NCBI RefSeq assembly: GCF_001279585.1
Contig: NZ_LGEC01000137.1
Span: 62,001 to 126,000 of the forward strand
DNA from: Nocardiopsis sp. NRRL B-16309
Lineage (GTDB): Bacteria > Actinomycetota > Actinomycetes > Streptosporangiales > Streptosporangiaceae
DNA: 64,000 nucleotides
Reading direction: 5' to 3'
A model generated the notes under the pieces. The model was not told the DNA's origin. It ran no database searches and saw only the letters and a list, made by a program, of their open reading frames with translations. The translations under genes and the position numbers were made by a program. This document shows, one piece after another, positions 39,582 to 47,552 of the stretch (positions are counted from its first letter, which is position 1; each line of letters starts with the position of its first letter).

Positions 39582-42241
39582 CGCAGGCCCCTGATCAGTC
39601 GGTCCGGTCGGATGGGCAGCTCGTGCGGGCGCACGCCGGTGGCGTCGCGGACGGCGTTGCCGAGTGCGGCGGCCACGCCCACGACCGACACCTCGCCCAG
39701 GCCGACGCCGCCGCCCCGGGCGTGCTCGAACCCCTCCTGGTGGAAGTACACCTCGGTCTCGGGCACGTCGCCCATCCCGGGGATCCGGTAGTCCTCCATG
39801 TTGTCGGTGAGCACGACACCGGTGGCCGGGTCGTCGCGGCGTTCCTCGAACAGGGCGTAGCCGACCCCCTGGACCACCGCGCCCTCGCACTGGTTGCGCG
39901 CCAGCCGCTCGGAGTAGACGCGTCCGGCGGCGATCCCCGCCCAGCAGCGGGTGGGCCGCACCCGTCCGAGCAGGGTGTCGACCTCGACCTCCATGACGTG
40001 GACGGCGCCGGTGAGCCCGCGGCCCAGCGCGAGGTCGTCCATGTCCGGGCTCAGGTGCCCCCAGCGGTCCGCCCGGCGCTCGCCGACCACCCGCACGCCC
40101 TCGGCGCCGGTCAGCGCCTCCTTCAGGGCGCGTTCGGGGATCGGCCCGGCGGCGGGCACGTCCGGGGCGTGCTCGCGCAGGGCGGCGCGCATCCGGTCGG
40201 CGGCCTCGGCGGCGGCCGGGCCCATCGAGGTGGTGGTGCGGCTGCCGTAGGAGCCCGTGCCGTGCACCGAGGAGCTGTGCCCGATCTCCACGCGCAGCGC
40301 CGAGGCGGGCACGCCGAGCCGGTCGGCGACCACGTCGCTGAGCACGGAGCGGATGCCGGTGCCCAGGTCCTGCGTGGCCGAGCGCGCCACCAGCGCGCCG
40401 TCCTCCACGGACAGCTCCACCTTGGCCCGGGGCGCGAGCAGGTACATCCAGTTGGCGGCGGCCACCCCCACGCCTCGGCGGAACCGGCCGGTGCGCCCGC
40501 CGCGCGGCCGGGAGCGCCACAGGTCGATCCGGGCGGCCTTCTCGTACAGGGCCCGGCGCTTGGGGTTGCCGTCCCAGCGGGCGCGCAGGGCCAGGGGGTC
40601 CTCGCCCAGGCGCAGCGCCATCTCGTCCACGGCCTGTTCCAGGGCCCAGGCCATCGGCGGCCCGCCGGGGCCGCGCATCGGCTTGCCCGGCGGCCGGTGG
40701 GTGACCACGTCGAAGTCGCGCACCCGGCGGGGCGAGCGCCCGTACATCAGGAACGCGAGCGTGGCCGCGTTGGACCCGGTCGACACGCCGCCGTCGCCGT
40801 AGGAGTCCACGGTCATCGCGGACAGGCGGCCCTCGCCGTCGGCCAGCAGGGCCACCCGGGTGCGGGTGCCGGGCCGGTGCCCGGCGTCGGTCAGCTCCTC
40901 GGCGCGGTCCAGGGATACGCGCACCGGGGCGCCCGCGGCACGGGAGAGCTCCACCGCGGCCACCACGTCCGTGCTCAGGCCGTTCTTGCCGCCGAAGCCG
41001 CCGCCGACGAACTCGGTGACCACGTGCACTCGTTCGCGGGGCAGTTCCCACCGCGCGGCGGCGCGGTCGGCCACCTGGACCACCGCCTGGGTGGACACGC
41101 GCAGGCGCAGGTCGCCGTCCTCCCACGAGGCCACGCACACGTGCGGCTCCAGCGGGCTGTGCACCTGGGTGGCGGTGGTGTACTCCTGGGCCACCAGGAG
41201 CGGGTCCTCGCGGTCGGTGGCGGTGCGCAGGCGGCGGACGGCGGTGCCCCCGCGCCAGCTCACGGTGCTGGGGCCGCGTGTGTTGCCGTTCCAGCGCCCG
41301 GGCGGTGTGGGCCCCTCGGAGTAGCTGGGGGCGGCACGCTGCTCGGCCCGCGTGGGATAGACGACGGGCGCGCCGGGGGCCTGGGCGGCGTCGGTGTCCA
41401 GCACGGCGGGCAGCGGGTCGTAGCCGACCGAGACCGCGGCCGCCGCCGCGCGGGCCCCGTCCGCGGTGGGCGCGGCCACCGCGGCGATCGGCTGGCCGAC
41501 GTAGCGGACGGTGCGGTCGGAGCCGAGCAGGTCGATCAGGACCGGCACGGCCTCCCCGGCGTCCCCGGCGGGCGCGGACCGGCCGGTGCCGGACGTGTGC
41601 GCGTCGGAGGCGCGTGCGCCGCCGGGGTCGACCGAGAGCACGCGTGCGTGCGCGTGCGCCGAGCGCACGACCACGCCCTCCCAGGTGCCCTCGGGGATCC
41701 GGTCGGCGGTGAACTCGGCGCGGCCGGTGACCTTGTCGAAGGCGTCGATCCGGGGCGGGTCCTCGTCGGAGGGCTCGTCGAAGGCGCCCGCGCAGGCGTC
41801 GGCCACGGCGGCGAAGATGCCCTCGTAGGCGCCGCACCGGCACAGGTGCCCGGCCATGGCGTCGGCGATGGCGTCGCGGTCGGGCCGGGTGTCACCGTGC
41901 TCGGCGCGCCAGGTGTCGACGAAGGCGGAGGCCTCCACGACGAAGCCGGGGGTGCAGTAGCCGCACTGCATGGCGTCGTGGGCGGCGAACGCCCGCTGGG
42001 CCGGGTGGTCGCCGCCGAGCCCTTCGACGGTGGTGACCGAGCGCCCGGCGAGGCCGTCGGCGGGCAGGAGGCAGGAGACGGTGGGGGAGCCGTCGACCAG
42101 GATGGTGCAGGCGCCGCACACGCCCGTCCCGCAGGCGACCTTCGTGCCGGTCAGGCCGAGCCGGTCGCGCAGGTGCTCGGCGGCCGTGCCGCCGGGTCCG
42201 TCGGGTGCCGGGCAGGAGGAGCCGTTGACTTCCACGTCCAT
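39578..42241 (-). CDS. Fused [2Fe-2S] and molybdopterin-binding subunit of aldehyde/xanthine oxidoreductase
   Basis: 887 residues from ATG 42241 (start MDVEVNG, with GGGACGG upstream); ATG 42256 is an in-frame alternative without a ribosome site. Residues ~1-150 bind two [2Fe-2S] clusters: KVACGTGVCGACTILVDG and MQCGYCTPGF...HLCRCGAYEGI. The rest is the large Mo subunit: DKVTGRAEFTADRIPEG, FVGGGFGGKNGLSTDVVAAVELS, RPPGKPMRGPGGPPMAWALEQAVDE and the catalytic glutamate in GVGLGEVSVVG near the C-terminus. FeS and Mo subunits are usually separate proteins, so the fusion is notable. No Tat signal is seen. With the 4Fe-4S FAD subunit downstream it forms a PaoABC-like aldehyde oxidoreductase. A palindrome at 42264 probably controls it. 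Confidence 0.9.
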   Translation of the reverse strand: MDVEVNGSSCPAPDGPGGTAAEHLRDRLGLTGTKVACGTGVCGACTILVDGSPTVSCLLPADGLAGRSVTTVEGLGGDHPAQRAFAAHDAMQCGYCTPGFVVEASAFVDTWRAEHGDTRPDRDAIADAMAGHLCRCGAYEGIFAAVADACAGAFDEPSDEDPPRIDAFDKVTGRAEFTADRIPEGTWEGVVVRSAHAHARVLSVDPGGARASDAHTSGTGRSAPAGDAGEAVPVLIDLLGSDRTVRYVGQPIAAVAAPTADGARAAAAAVSVGYDPLPAVLDTDAAQAPGAPVVYPTRAEQRAAPSYSEGPTPPGRWNGNTRGPSTVSWRGGTAVRRLRTATDREDPLLVAQEYTTATQVHSPLEPHVCVASWEDGDLRLRVSTQAVVQVADRAAARWELPRERVHVVTEFVGGGFGGKNGLSTDVVAAVELSRAAGAPVRVSLDRAEELTDAGHRPGTRTRVALLADGEGRLSAMTVDSYGDGGVSTGSNAATLAFLMYGRSPRRVRDFDVVTHRPPGKPMRGPGGPPMAWALEQAVDEMALRLGEDPLALRARWDGNPKRRALYEKAARIDLWRSRPRGGRTGRFRRGVGVAAANWMYLLAPRAKVELSVEDGALVARSATQDLGTGIRSVLSDVVADRLGVPASALRVEIGHSSSVHGTGSYGSRTTTSMGPAAAEAADRMRAALREHAPDVPAAGPIPERALKEALTGAEGVRVVGERRADRWGHLSPDMDDLALGRGLTGAVHVMEVEVDTLLGRVRPTRCWAGIAAGRVYSERLARNQCEGAVVQGVGYALFEERRDDPATGVVLTDNMEDYRIPGMGDVPETEVYFHQEGFEHARGGGVGLGEVSVVGVAAALGNAVRDATGVRPHELPIRPDRLIRGLR

Positions 42242-42263
42242 GTGGGTCCGTCCCATTGCTGCG

Positions 42264-42282
42264 AAGTTGACACTGACAACTT
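42264..42282. promoter_or_regulatory. Near-perfect 19-bp palindrome, operator of the aldehyde oxidoreductase operon
   Basis: AAGTTGACACTGACAACTT has 6-bp perfect arms and further symmetric inner bases (16 of 19 positions). It sits 8-23 bases upstream of the two candidate starts of the fused subunit gene and is AT-rich against its surroundings, so it probably overlaps the promoter. The regulator family is not identifiable. Confidence 0.6.
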
Positions 42283-42485
42283 ATGGGCGGCCGCGGGTGC
42301 TGTCAACGAGCGTGCCGGATCTTCGGGCGCCGGACCACCGCTCCACGGGGGTTCTGTGCGTATCTCCGTACCGGGGGCGGACGCTTGGGAGGATCCGTGC
42401 CGCGGTGCCGCCCCCCACGGGCGGCGCGCACCGCCGCACGGACTCGTCCCACGCGAGGTGAAGATCTACATCGTCAAGGTGGCGC

Positions 42486-43433
42486 TCACGCTCCGGGATT
42501 GTGGTCCAGCACGAGATCGGTCAGCTCCTCGCTGGGGAAGTCCATCACCACCACGCCCGTGCGGTGGGCGTCGGACGAGCGCAGGAACTCCACGGCGCGG
42601 TCGTTGACGCCCCGCAGTCCCAGGGCGCCCCAGGCCACCTCGCGGGGGTTGGCCCACGGCGCCCCGCTGCCGCTCAGGTGGTTGACGTAGAGCGTGTCGG
42701 CGGGCCCCGAGGCGGCGGCCCCGAAGTGCGACCGCGCGCTCTCCCACTTGGCCGGGATGTCGAAGAGCGTGGGCACCCGGTAGTCGTCCTGGACGTCGAG
42801 CGCACCGGCGTTCCAGCGCACGCCGTAGTCCCGGCCGGCCGCGAAGTCCTGCACGACCACCACGCGCCCCCGGACCTCGCCCAGGGCGGGCACGCGGTTC
42901 CCGCCCTGCTCGGGCGGCACCCACAGGTGGTCGGCGAGCAGGTCGCGGGTGTCGGGGTCGTGCTCGATGTAGTGGTCCAGGGTCTGCTCGTAGGTGCGGG
43001 TGTTGCCCTCCTCGGTGTGCTCCTTCTTCATGCGCATCAGCACGGTCTCGCCGGGGTGGCCGGCGAGGAAGGCGGCCACGTCGCGCACCACGTCGGTGAA
43101 GTTCAGGTGCAGGTACTCCGCGCCGTGGTGGATGGTGAACGCGTCCTGGAAGTGGCGCGTGCGCACGTCCAGGAAGCGCACGCCCGAGGCCAGCTGGCCG
43201 GTCAGGGTCAGGTCCTGGGTCCGCGACCACACGCTGCCGGTCCAGGCCCCGCTGTCGTGGGTGCCGGGCAGGGACAGCGACGTCAGCGCGGTGGAGTCCG
43301 GGAGCGGCGCCATCCACGCCGCGCGATCGACGGAGACGGCCGAGGCCGAGGCGGGCGGGGGAGCGCTCACGAGGGCGAACGCGGCGGTGAGCGCCGAGCC
43401 CAGCACGGCTCGGCGGCGGGGGGAGTGGTGCAC
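42486..43433 (-). CDS. Secreted phosphatidylinositol-specific phospholipase C-like protein
   Basis: 315 residues from GTG 43433, supported by GGAGG six bases upstream. The N-terminus is a Tat-type signal, SPRRRAVLGSALTAAFALVSA, cleaved after ASASA. The PI-PLC X domain follows: LPGTHDSGAW with the first catalytic His, GVRFLDVRTRHFQDAFTIHHGAEY with the second, and GETVLMRMKKEH. The C-terminal half has RVVVVQDFAAGRDYGVRW and DFPSEELTDLVLDHN. Bacterial members split phosphatidylinositol to diacylglycerol and cyclic inositol phosphate. It appears monocistronic and should act outside the cell. Confidence 0.88.
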   Translation of the reverse strand: MHHSPRRRAVLGSALTAAFALVSAPPPASASAVSVDRAAWMAPLPDSTALTSLSLPGTHDSGAWTGSVWSRTQDLTLTGQLASGVRFLDVRTRHFQDAFTIHHGAEYLHLNFTDVVRDVAAFLAGHPGETVLMRMKKEHTEEGNTRTYEQTLDHYIEHDPDTRDLLADHLWVPPEQGGNRVPALGEVRGRVVVVQDFAAGRDYGVRWNAGALDVQDDYRVPTLFDIPAKWESARSHFGAAASGPADTLYVNHLSGSGAPWANPREVAWGALGLRGVNDRAVEFLRSSDAHRTGVVVMDFPSEELTDLVLDHNPGA

Positions 43434-43583
43434 GGGGGTCCTCCACCGGTGGGGGCGGGCGGGCCCCGGGCAGGGACCGCCCCGACTGCCGACCACCCTG
43501 CCACGCGGCGCCCGCCGTGCCATCCCCCGCAACGGGGACCCGGAGCGGTTCGCCCGTCGGCCGCGCTCCGCCGAGAACGCGCG

Positions 43584-45698
43584 CTAGAACTCGCCGCCGT
43601 GGGTCGTGGTGACCTCGCCGCCCTCGGGGGCGGTCGTGCCCTGGGTCCCGGCGCCGTCGCCGTTCGCTCCGTCGTCCTCTCCGCCGCCGGTGCCGTCATC
43701 GTCGTCGGTGCCCTGGCCGTCATCGCCGGTGCCGTCACCCGTGCCGTCGCCCGTGCCGGGGTCGCCGGTGGGATCGTCGCAGGACTCGGGGTCGTACTCG
43801 CACACGTCCGGTTCGGTCTCGGCGCACCCCTCGGCGTGCGGATCGGTGGCGCAGTCCGTCACGGGCGGGGTCCACTCCGGTTCGTGGGTCTCCTCCTCCA
43901 CGACCGGTGTGTCCGACGGGTCCTCCACGGTGTCCACCGGAACCCCCGGCTCCGGCGATCCGCTGGGCTCGTCGGTGACGGTGTCCACGGGAGAGCCGGA
44001 GGGGGTCGAACCGGTCGGCACCACCGAACCGGGCGTGCCCCGCTCGTAGGACCACAGCAGCACCGCCGCCAGGACCCCCAGCACGGCCACCATGCCCGCG
44101 GTCACGAGCGCGGGCCTCGTGCGCCGCCGGTCCGAGCGGCGGCCCCCCGCGGGCGGCCCGGGCCGCGGCCTCAGCGTCCGCGTCGTCGGGACCCCGATCC
44201 GGGCCGTGGGCGCCACACCGCCCGGGGCGGGGAAGCCGCCGTGCTCGGTCGGGACCTCGTCGGGGCTCCAGCGGTCGCCGGAGCCCGCACCGGGCGCCTC
44301 CGGGCCGCCGGAGCCGGGGCCGTCGGACCCGTGCCCCCCGGTTCCCGGGCCGCCGGAACCCGGGCCGTGCCCGCCGGAGCCGGCGCCGCCGGAACCGTGT
44401 CCCGCGGGTCCAGCCGTGCCGGAACCCTCACTCCCGAACCCCGTGTTCGCGGGCCCTCCTGTCCCGGAACCCTCGCTCCCGAAGGGGGTGTGCGCATGTC
44501 CTTCCGACCCCGAACCCTCGCTCCCGAACCCCGTGTGCGCGGGCCCTTCCGACCCCGAGCGCTCACTTCCGAAGGCGGTGTGCGCGTGCCCTCCGGTGGG
44601 GTGTTCCGCCGTCCCGGCGGGCCCGGCTCCGGCGCCCGACGCCCCCGACCCCTCGGGCCCGGCCGCGCCCGAACCCCAGGTCCCCTGGGGCGTGGCGCCC
44701 GCGTCGCCCGGCATCCCGGGCCCCGCCGCCGGACCGGCCCCCGCGCCGCCCCCGGACGCCGAGTCCATCGTCCCCTTCGTGCCCGCCGCGTCCGCGAACG
44801 GGACCCAGGGCCCCACCCGGATGCGCGCGGTGCCCTGGTCCACGGCCGTGGACGCCTGCTCCAGCACCGCCGTCCGCTCCACCGGAGCGGCCACCGCCGA
44901 CGCGCGCCCGATCAGCCGGTCCAGCACCTCCACAGCGCTCGGCCGCGCCGCCGGGTCCTTGTCCAGGCAGCGGCCCAGCACCGGCAGCAGCCGCTCGGGC
45001 ACGCCCTCCAGGTCCGGCTCGCTGGTCAGCACCCGGTCGATGACCGCCATGGTGTTCTCACCCGGGAAGGCGTGCCGTCCGGTGGCGGCGAAGACCATGA
45101 CGGCCGCCCACGAGAACATGTCGCCGGCCGAGGCCGCGGGCAGGCCCTGGATCTGCTCGGGCGCCATGTAGGCGGGCGTGCCGGCGACCGTCGTGGTCTG
45201 CTGCGTGGCGTCGGTGAAGCGCGCGATGCCGAAGTCGATCACCCGGGGCCCGTCCGGCCCCAGGATGACGTTGCCGGGCTTGAGGTCGCGGTGCACGACC
45301 CCCGCCTCGTGCACGGCGGCCAGCGCCGTGACGGTCGCGATCGCCAGCCGGTCCAGGGCCGCCCCCGTGCGCGGGCCCTCGTCCATCACCGCCGAGCGCA
45401 GGGTCGGTCCGGGCACGTACTCGCTCGCGATGTAGGGCACGTCCGCGTCCATGTCGGCGTCCAGCACCGCCGCGGTGCAGAACGGGGCGACCGTGCGCGC
45501 CGCGGCCAGCTCCCGGGCGAAGCGCGCCCGCTGGCGCCCGTCCTCGCCCCACAGCCCGGTCAGCACCTTGACCGCGGCGGGTGAGCCGTCCTCGGCGTGC
45601 CCCAGGTACACGGTGCCCTGCCCGCCGGCGTCGATGCGGGCGGCCAGGGCGTAGGGGCCGATGGCGGTCGGGTCGGAAGGGGTCAGGGGAGTGGTCAT
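43584..45698 (-). CDS. Transmembrane serine/threonine protein kinase
   Basis: 704 residues from ATG 45698. Residues ~12-275 are a Hanks-type kinase: glycine loop IDAGGQGTVYLG, lysine AAVKVL, catalytic loop VVHRDLKPGNVIL, DFGIARF and GTPAYMAPEQIQG. A long Gly/Ser/Pro linker holds four 15-residue repeats (HTGFGSEGSGSEGHA type). One membrane span (ALVTAGMVAVLGVLAAVLLW) lies near residue 535. The outer part is Thr/Pro/Asp/Gly-rich with a few cysteines (ECAETEPDVCEYDPESC-like), without PASTA domains. It resembles actinobacterial PknA/PknD-type sensors, but the extracellular ligand part is unlike any I know. Confidence 0.9.
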   Translation of the reverse strand: MTTPLTPSDPTAIGPYALAARIDAGGQGTVYLGHAEDGSPAAVKVLTGLWGEDGRQRARFARELAAARTVAPFCTAAVLDADMDADVPYIASEYVPGPTLRSAVMDEGPRTGAALDRLAIATVTALAAVHEAGVVHRDLKPGNVILGPDGPRVIDFGIARFTDATQQTTTVAGTPAYMAPEQIQGLPAASAGDMFSWAAVMVFAATGRHAFPGENTMAVIDRVLTSEPDLEGVPERLLPVLGRCLDKDPAARPSAVEVLDRLIGRASAVAAPVERTAVLEQASTAVDQGTARIRVGPWVPFADAAGTKGTMDSASGGGAGAGPAAGPGMPGDAGATPQGTWGSGAAGPEGSGASGAGAGPAGTAEHPTGGHAHTAFGSERSGSEGPAHTGFGSEGSGSEGHAHTPFGSEGSGTGGPANTGFGSEGSGTAGPAGHGSGGAGSGGHGPGSGGPGTGGHGSDGPGSGGPEAPGAGSGDRWSPDEVPTEHGGFPAPGGVAPTARIGVPTTRTLRPRPGPPAGGRRSDRRRTRPALVTAGMVAVLGVLAAVLLWSYERGTPGSVVPTGSTPSGSPVDTVTDEPSGSPEPGVPVDTVEDPSDTPVVEEETHEPEWTPPVTDCATDPHAEGCAETEPDVCEYDPESCDDPTGDPGTGDGTGDGTGDDGQGTDDDDGTGGGEDDGANGDGAGTQGTTAPEGGEVTTTHGGEF
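44416..44595 (-). repeat. Four tandem 45-bp repeats in the kinase linker
   Basis: Units start at 44416, 44461, 44506 and 44551, each 45 bp and encoding a 15-residue unit of the type HTxFGSEGSGSEGxA. The length stays in frame, so copy number could vary without loss of the kinase. Confidence 0.85.
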
Positions 45699-45821
45699 GG
45701 CGTGCGCCCTGTCTGCGGGGTATCGCTGGTCGGGTTCTTCCTCTGTCACTGTGACGTGGCCCGCGGCGCCGGAGATCCTTGCTGGGAGGTAACAGTCCCC
45801 TTACTTTTTCCGGACACAAGG

Positions 45822-45857
45822 GGAGGCCGGTCCACACATGTGTGCGAACCGGCCTCC
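45822..45857 (-). terminator. Hairpin terminator after the purine permease gene
   Basis: GGAGGCCGGT (45822-45831) pairs perfectly with ACCGGCCTCC (45848-45857). The 16-base loop itself contains the palindrome CACACATGTGTG, so the stem can extend. It lies 39 bases beyond the permease stop codon on the minus strand. Confidence 0.7.
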
Positions 45858-45895
45858 GGGTCCCCTGCCCGTCGCGCCCCTGGGGGAGGGCGCGG

Positions 45896-47332
45896 TCAGA
45901 GCCCCAGGGCGTGCATCGCGAAGTGGAAGGCGAACACGGCCGAGAGCAGCCACATCAGCCAGCCGACCTCGGCGAAGCGGCCCTGGGCGGACTTGACCAG
46001 CGTGTAGGCGATGATCCCGATCCCGATACCGCTGGCGATGTCATAGGTGAACGGCATCATCGCGATGGTCAGGAACGCCGGGATCGCGATGGAGATGTCC
46101 GACCAGTCGATCTCGCGGATGTGCATCATCATCATGGCGCCCACCAGCACCATCGCCACCGACGCCGCCTGCGCGGGCACGATGCCGAACACCGGCGCGA
46201 AGAAGATCGCGGCGAGGAAGAACAGCCCCGTCACCACGCTCGCCAGACCCGTCCGGGCGCCCTCGCTCACTCCCGCGGTGGACTCCACGAACACCAGGGT
46301 GGCCGAGGAGCTGGTCAGGCCGCCCGTCACGGCGCCCGCGCCGTCGGTGACCAGGATCTGGTTCACCCGCGGCATCTGCCCGTTCTCGCCCGCGATGTTG
46401 GCCTTGGTGCCGATGGCCAGGATCGTGCCCAGCGCGTCGAAGAACCCGGCCAGCACGAGCGTGAACAGGATGACCCCGGCCGTCGTCACGCCCGCCGAGG
46501 TCCAGGCCCCGAACATGTCCACCTGGAACAGCAGGCCGAAGTCGGGGGCCGCGACAGGGTTGCCGGGCAGGCTCGGGCTGCCGCTGCCCCACGCCTGGTC
46601 GTCGAGCCCCGCGGCGTAGTGGACGACGATCGCGAACACGGTGGCGCCCACGATCCCGTAGAAGATCGCGCCCGGCACCCGGCGGACCAGCAGGACGCTG
46701 GCCAGTACCAGGCCCGCCACGAACACCAGGATCGGCCAGCCGTCGAGGTGGCCTCCGCCGCCCGCGGCGCCGAGCTGGAGCAGGCCGCCCTCGCCGGCGC
46801 TGACGAACCCGGCGTTGGACAGGCCGATCAGCGACACGAACAGGCCGATGCCCACGCCGATCGCCATCTTGAGGTTGTGGGGGAGCGCGTTCATCACCGC
46901 GGTGCGCACACCGGTCACCACCATCAGGATGATGGCGATGCCCTGCCAGACCACCAGGCCCATCACCTCGGGCCAGCTCATCACGGGCGCCGCCTGGTAG
47001 GCGACCACCGCCATGACGCCCAGGGCGGCGGCGCAGGCGATCGGCGCGCGCCCCACCACGCCCATCATGATCGTGACGAGCCCGGCGGCCAGCGCGGTCA
47101 TGGTGGTCAGCTGTGCGGGGGAGAGGAAGTCCCCGTTGGCGTCGGGGACGCCGCCGAGGATGATCGGGTTCAGGACGATGATGTACGCCATCGCCATGAA
47201 GGTGGTGAGGCCGCCGCGGATCTCGCGGCCGACGGTGGATCCGCGCTCACTGATGAAGAAGAAGCGGTCGAGCCAGGATCGAGCCGGTGCGGTGGGCGCC
47301 TCGGGCGCCACACCGTCCTTGGTACTGGTCAT
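45896..47332 (-). CDS. azgA: AzgA-type NCS2 purine (hypoxanthine/guanine/adenine) permease
   Basis: 478 residues from ATG 47332 with AGGAGGGG upstream. Twelve or more hydrophobic spans. Motifs of the AzgA group: REIRGGLTTFMAMAYIIVLNPIIL near residue 35, ALGVMAVVAY, GFFDALGTILAIGTKAN and TGGLTSSSATLVFVESTAGVSEGARTGLASVVTG. It imports purine bases with protons. Directly downstream of the xanthine-dehydrogenase/deaminase operon, so uptake and oxidation of purines are encoded together. Two inverted repeats lie in its 220-bp leader region. Confidence 0.9.
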   Translation of the reverse strand: MTSTKDGVAPEAPTAPARSWLDRFFFISERGSTVGREIRGGLTTFMAMAYIIVLNPIILGGVPDANGDFLSPAQLTTMTALAAGLVTIMMGVVGRAPIACAAALGVMAVVAYQAAPVMSWPEVMGLVVWQGIAIILMVVTGVRTAVMNALPHNLKMAIGVGIGLFVSLIGLSNAGFVSAGEGGLLQLGAAGGGGHLDGWPILVFVAGLVLASVLLVRRVPGAIFYGIVGATVFAIVVHYAAGLDDQAWGSGSPSLPGNPVAAPDFGLLFQVDMFGAWTSAGVTTAGVILFTLVLAGFFDALGTILAIGTKANIAGENGQMPRVNQILVTDGAGAVTGGLTSSSATLVFVESTAGVSEGARTGLASVVTGLFFLAAIFFAPVFGIVPAQAASVAMVLVGAMMMMHIREIDWSDISIAIPAFLTIAMMPFTYDIASGIGIGIIAYTLVKSAQGRFAEVGWLMWLLSAVFAFHFAMHALGL

Positions 47333-47355
47333 GTCCCCTCCTGGAGGGAGATGAG

Positions 47356-47400
47356 CATGGCGAAGCTCGCCATGTGTGGGGGGATGACTACGGAACGTAG
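47356..47400. promoter_or_regulatory. Two inverted repeats upstream of the purine permease
   Basis: CATGGCGA-AGC-TCGCCATG (47356-47374) is perfect. CTACG-GAA-CGTAG (47388-47400) is also perfect. The first begins 24 bases before the permease start. They are candidate binding sites of a purine-responsive regulator, or leader structures. Confidence 0.5.
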
Positions 47401-47552
47401 CCACGTATGCATAGGCGCAGGACCACGCTGTCCTGCCGGGCACCCGCCCCGGTGCCGAGGGCGCCGGCGGAGCCGGGGCGGGCGGTTCAGGTGTGGCGGG
47501 GGCGGCGGAGCGGTCCGCCGCCCCCACCCGGGGCGCGTCCGGTGGAGGCGCC

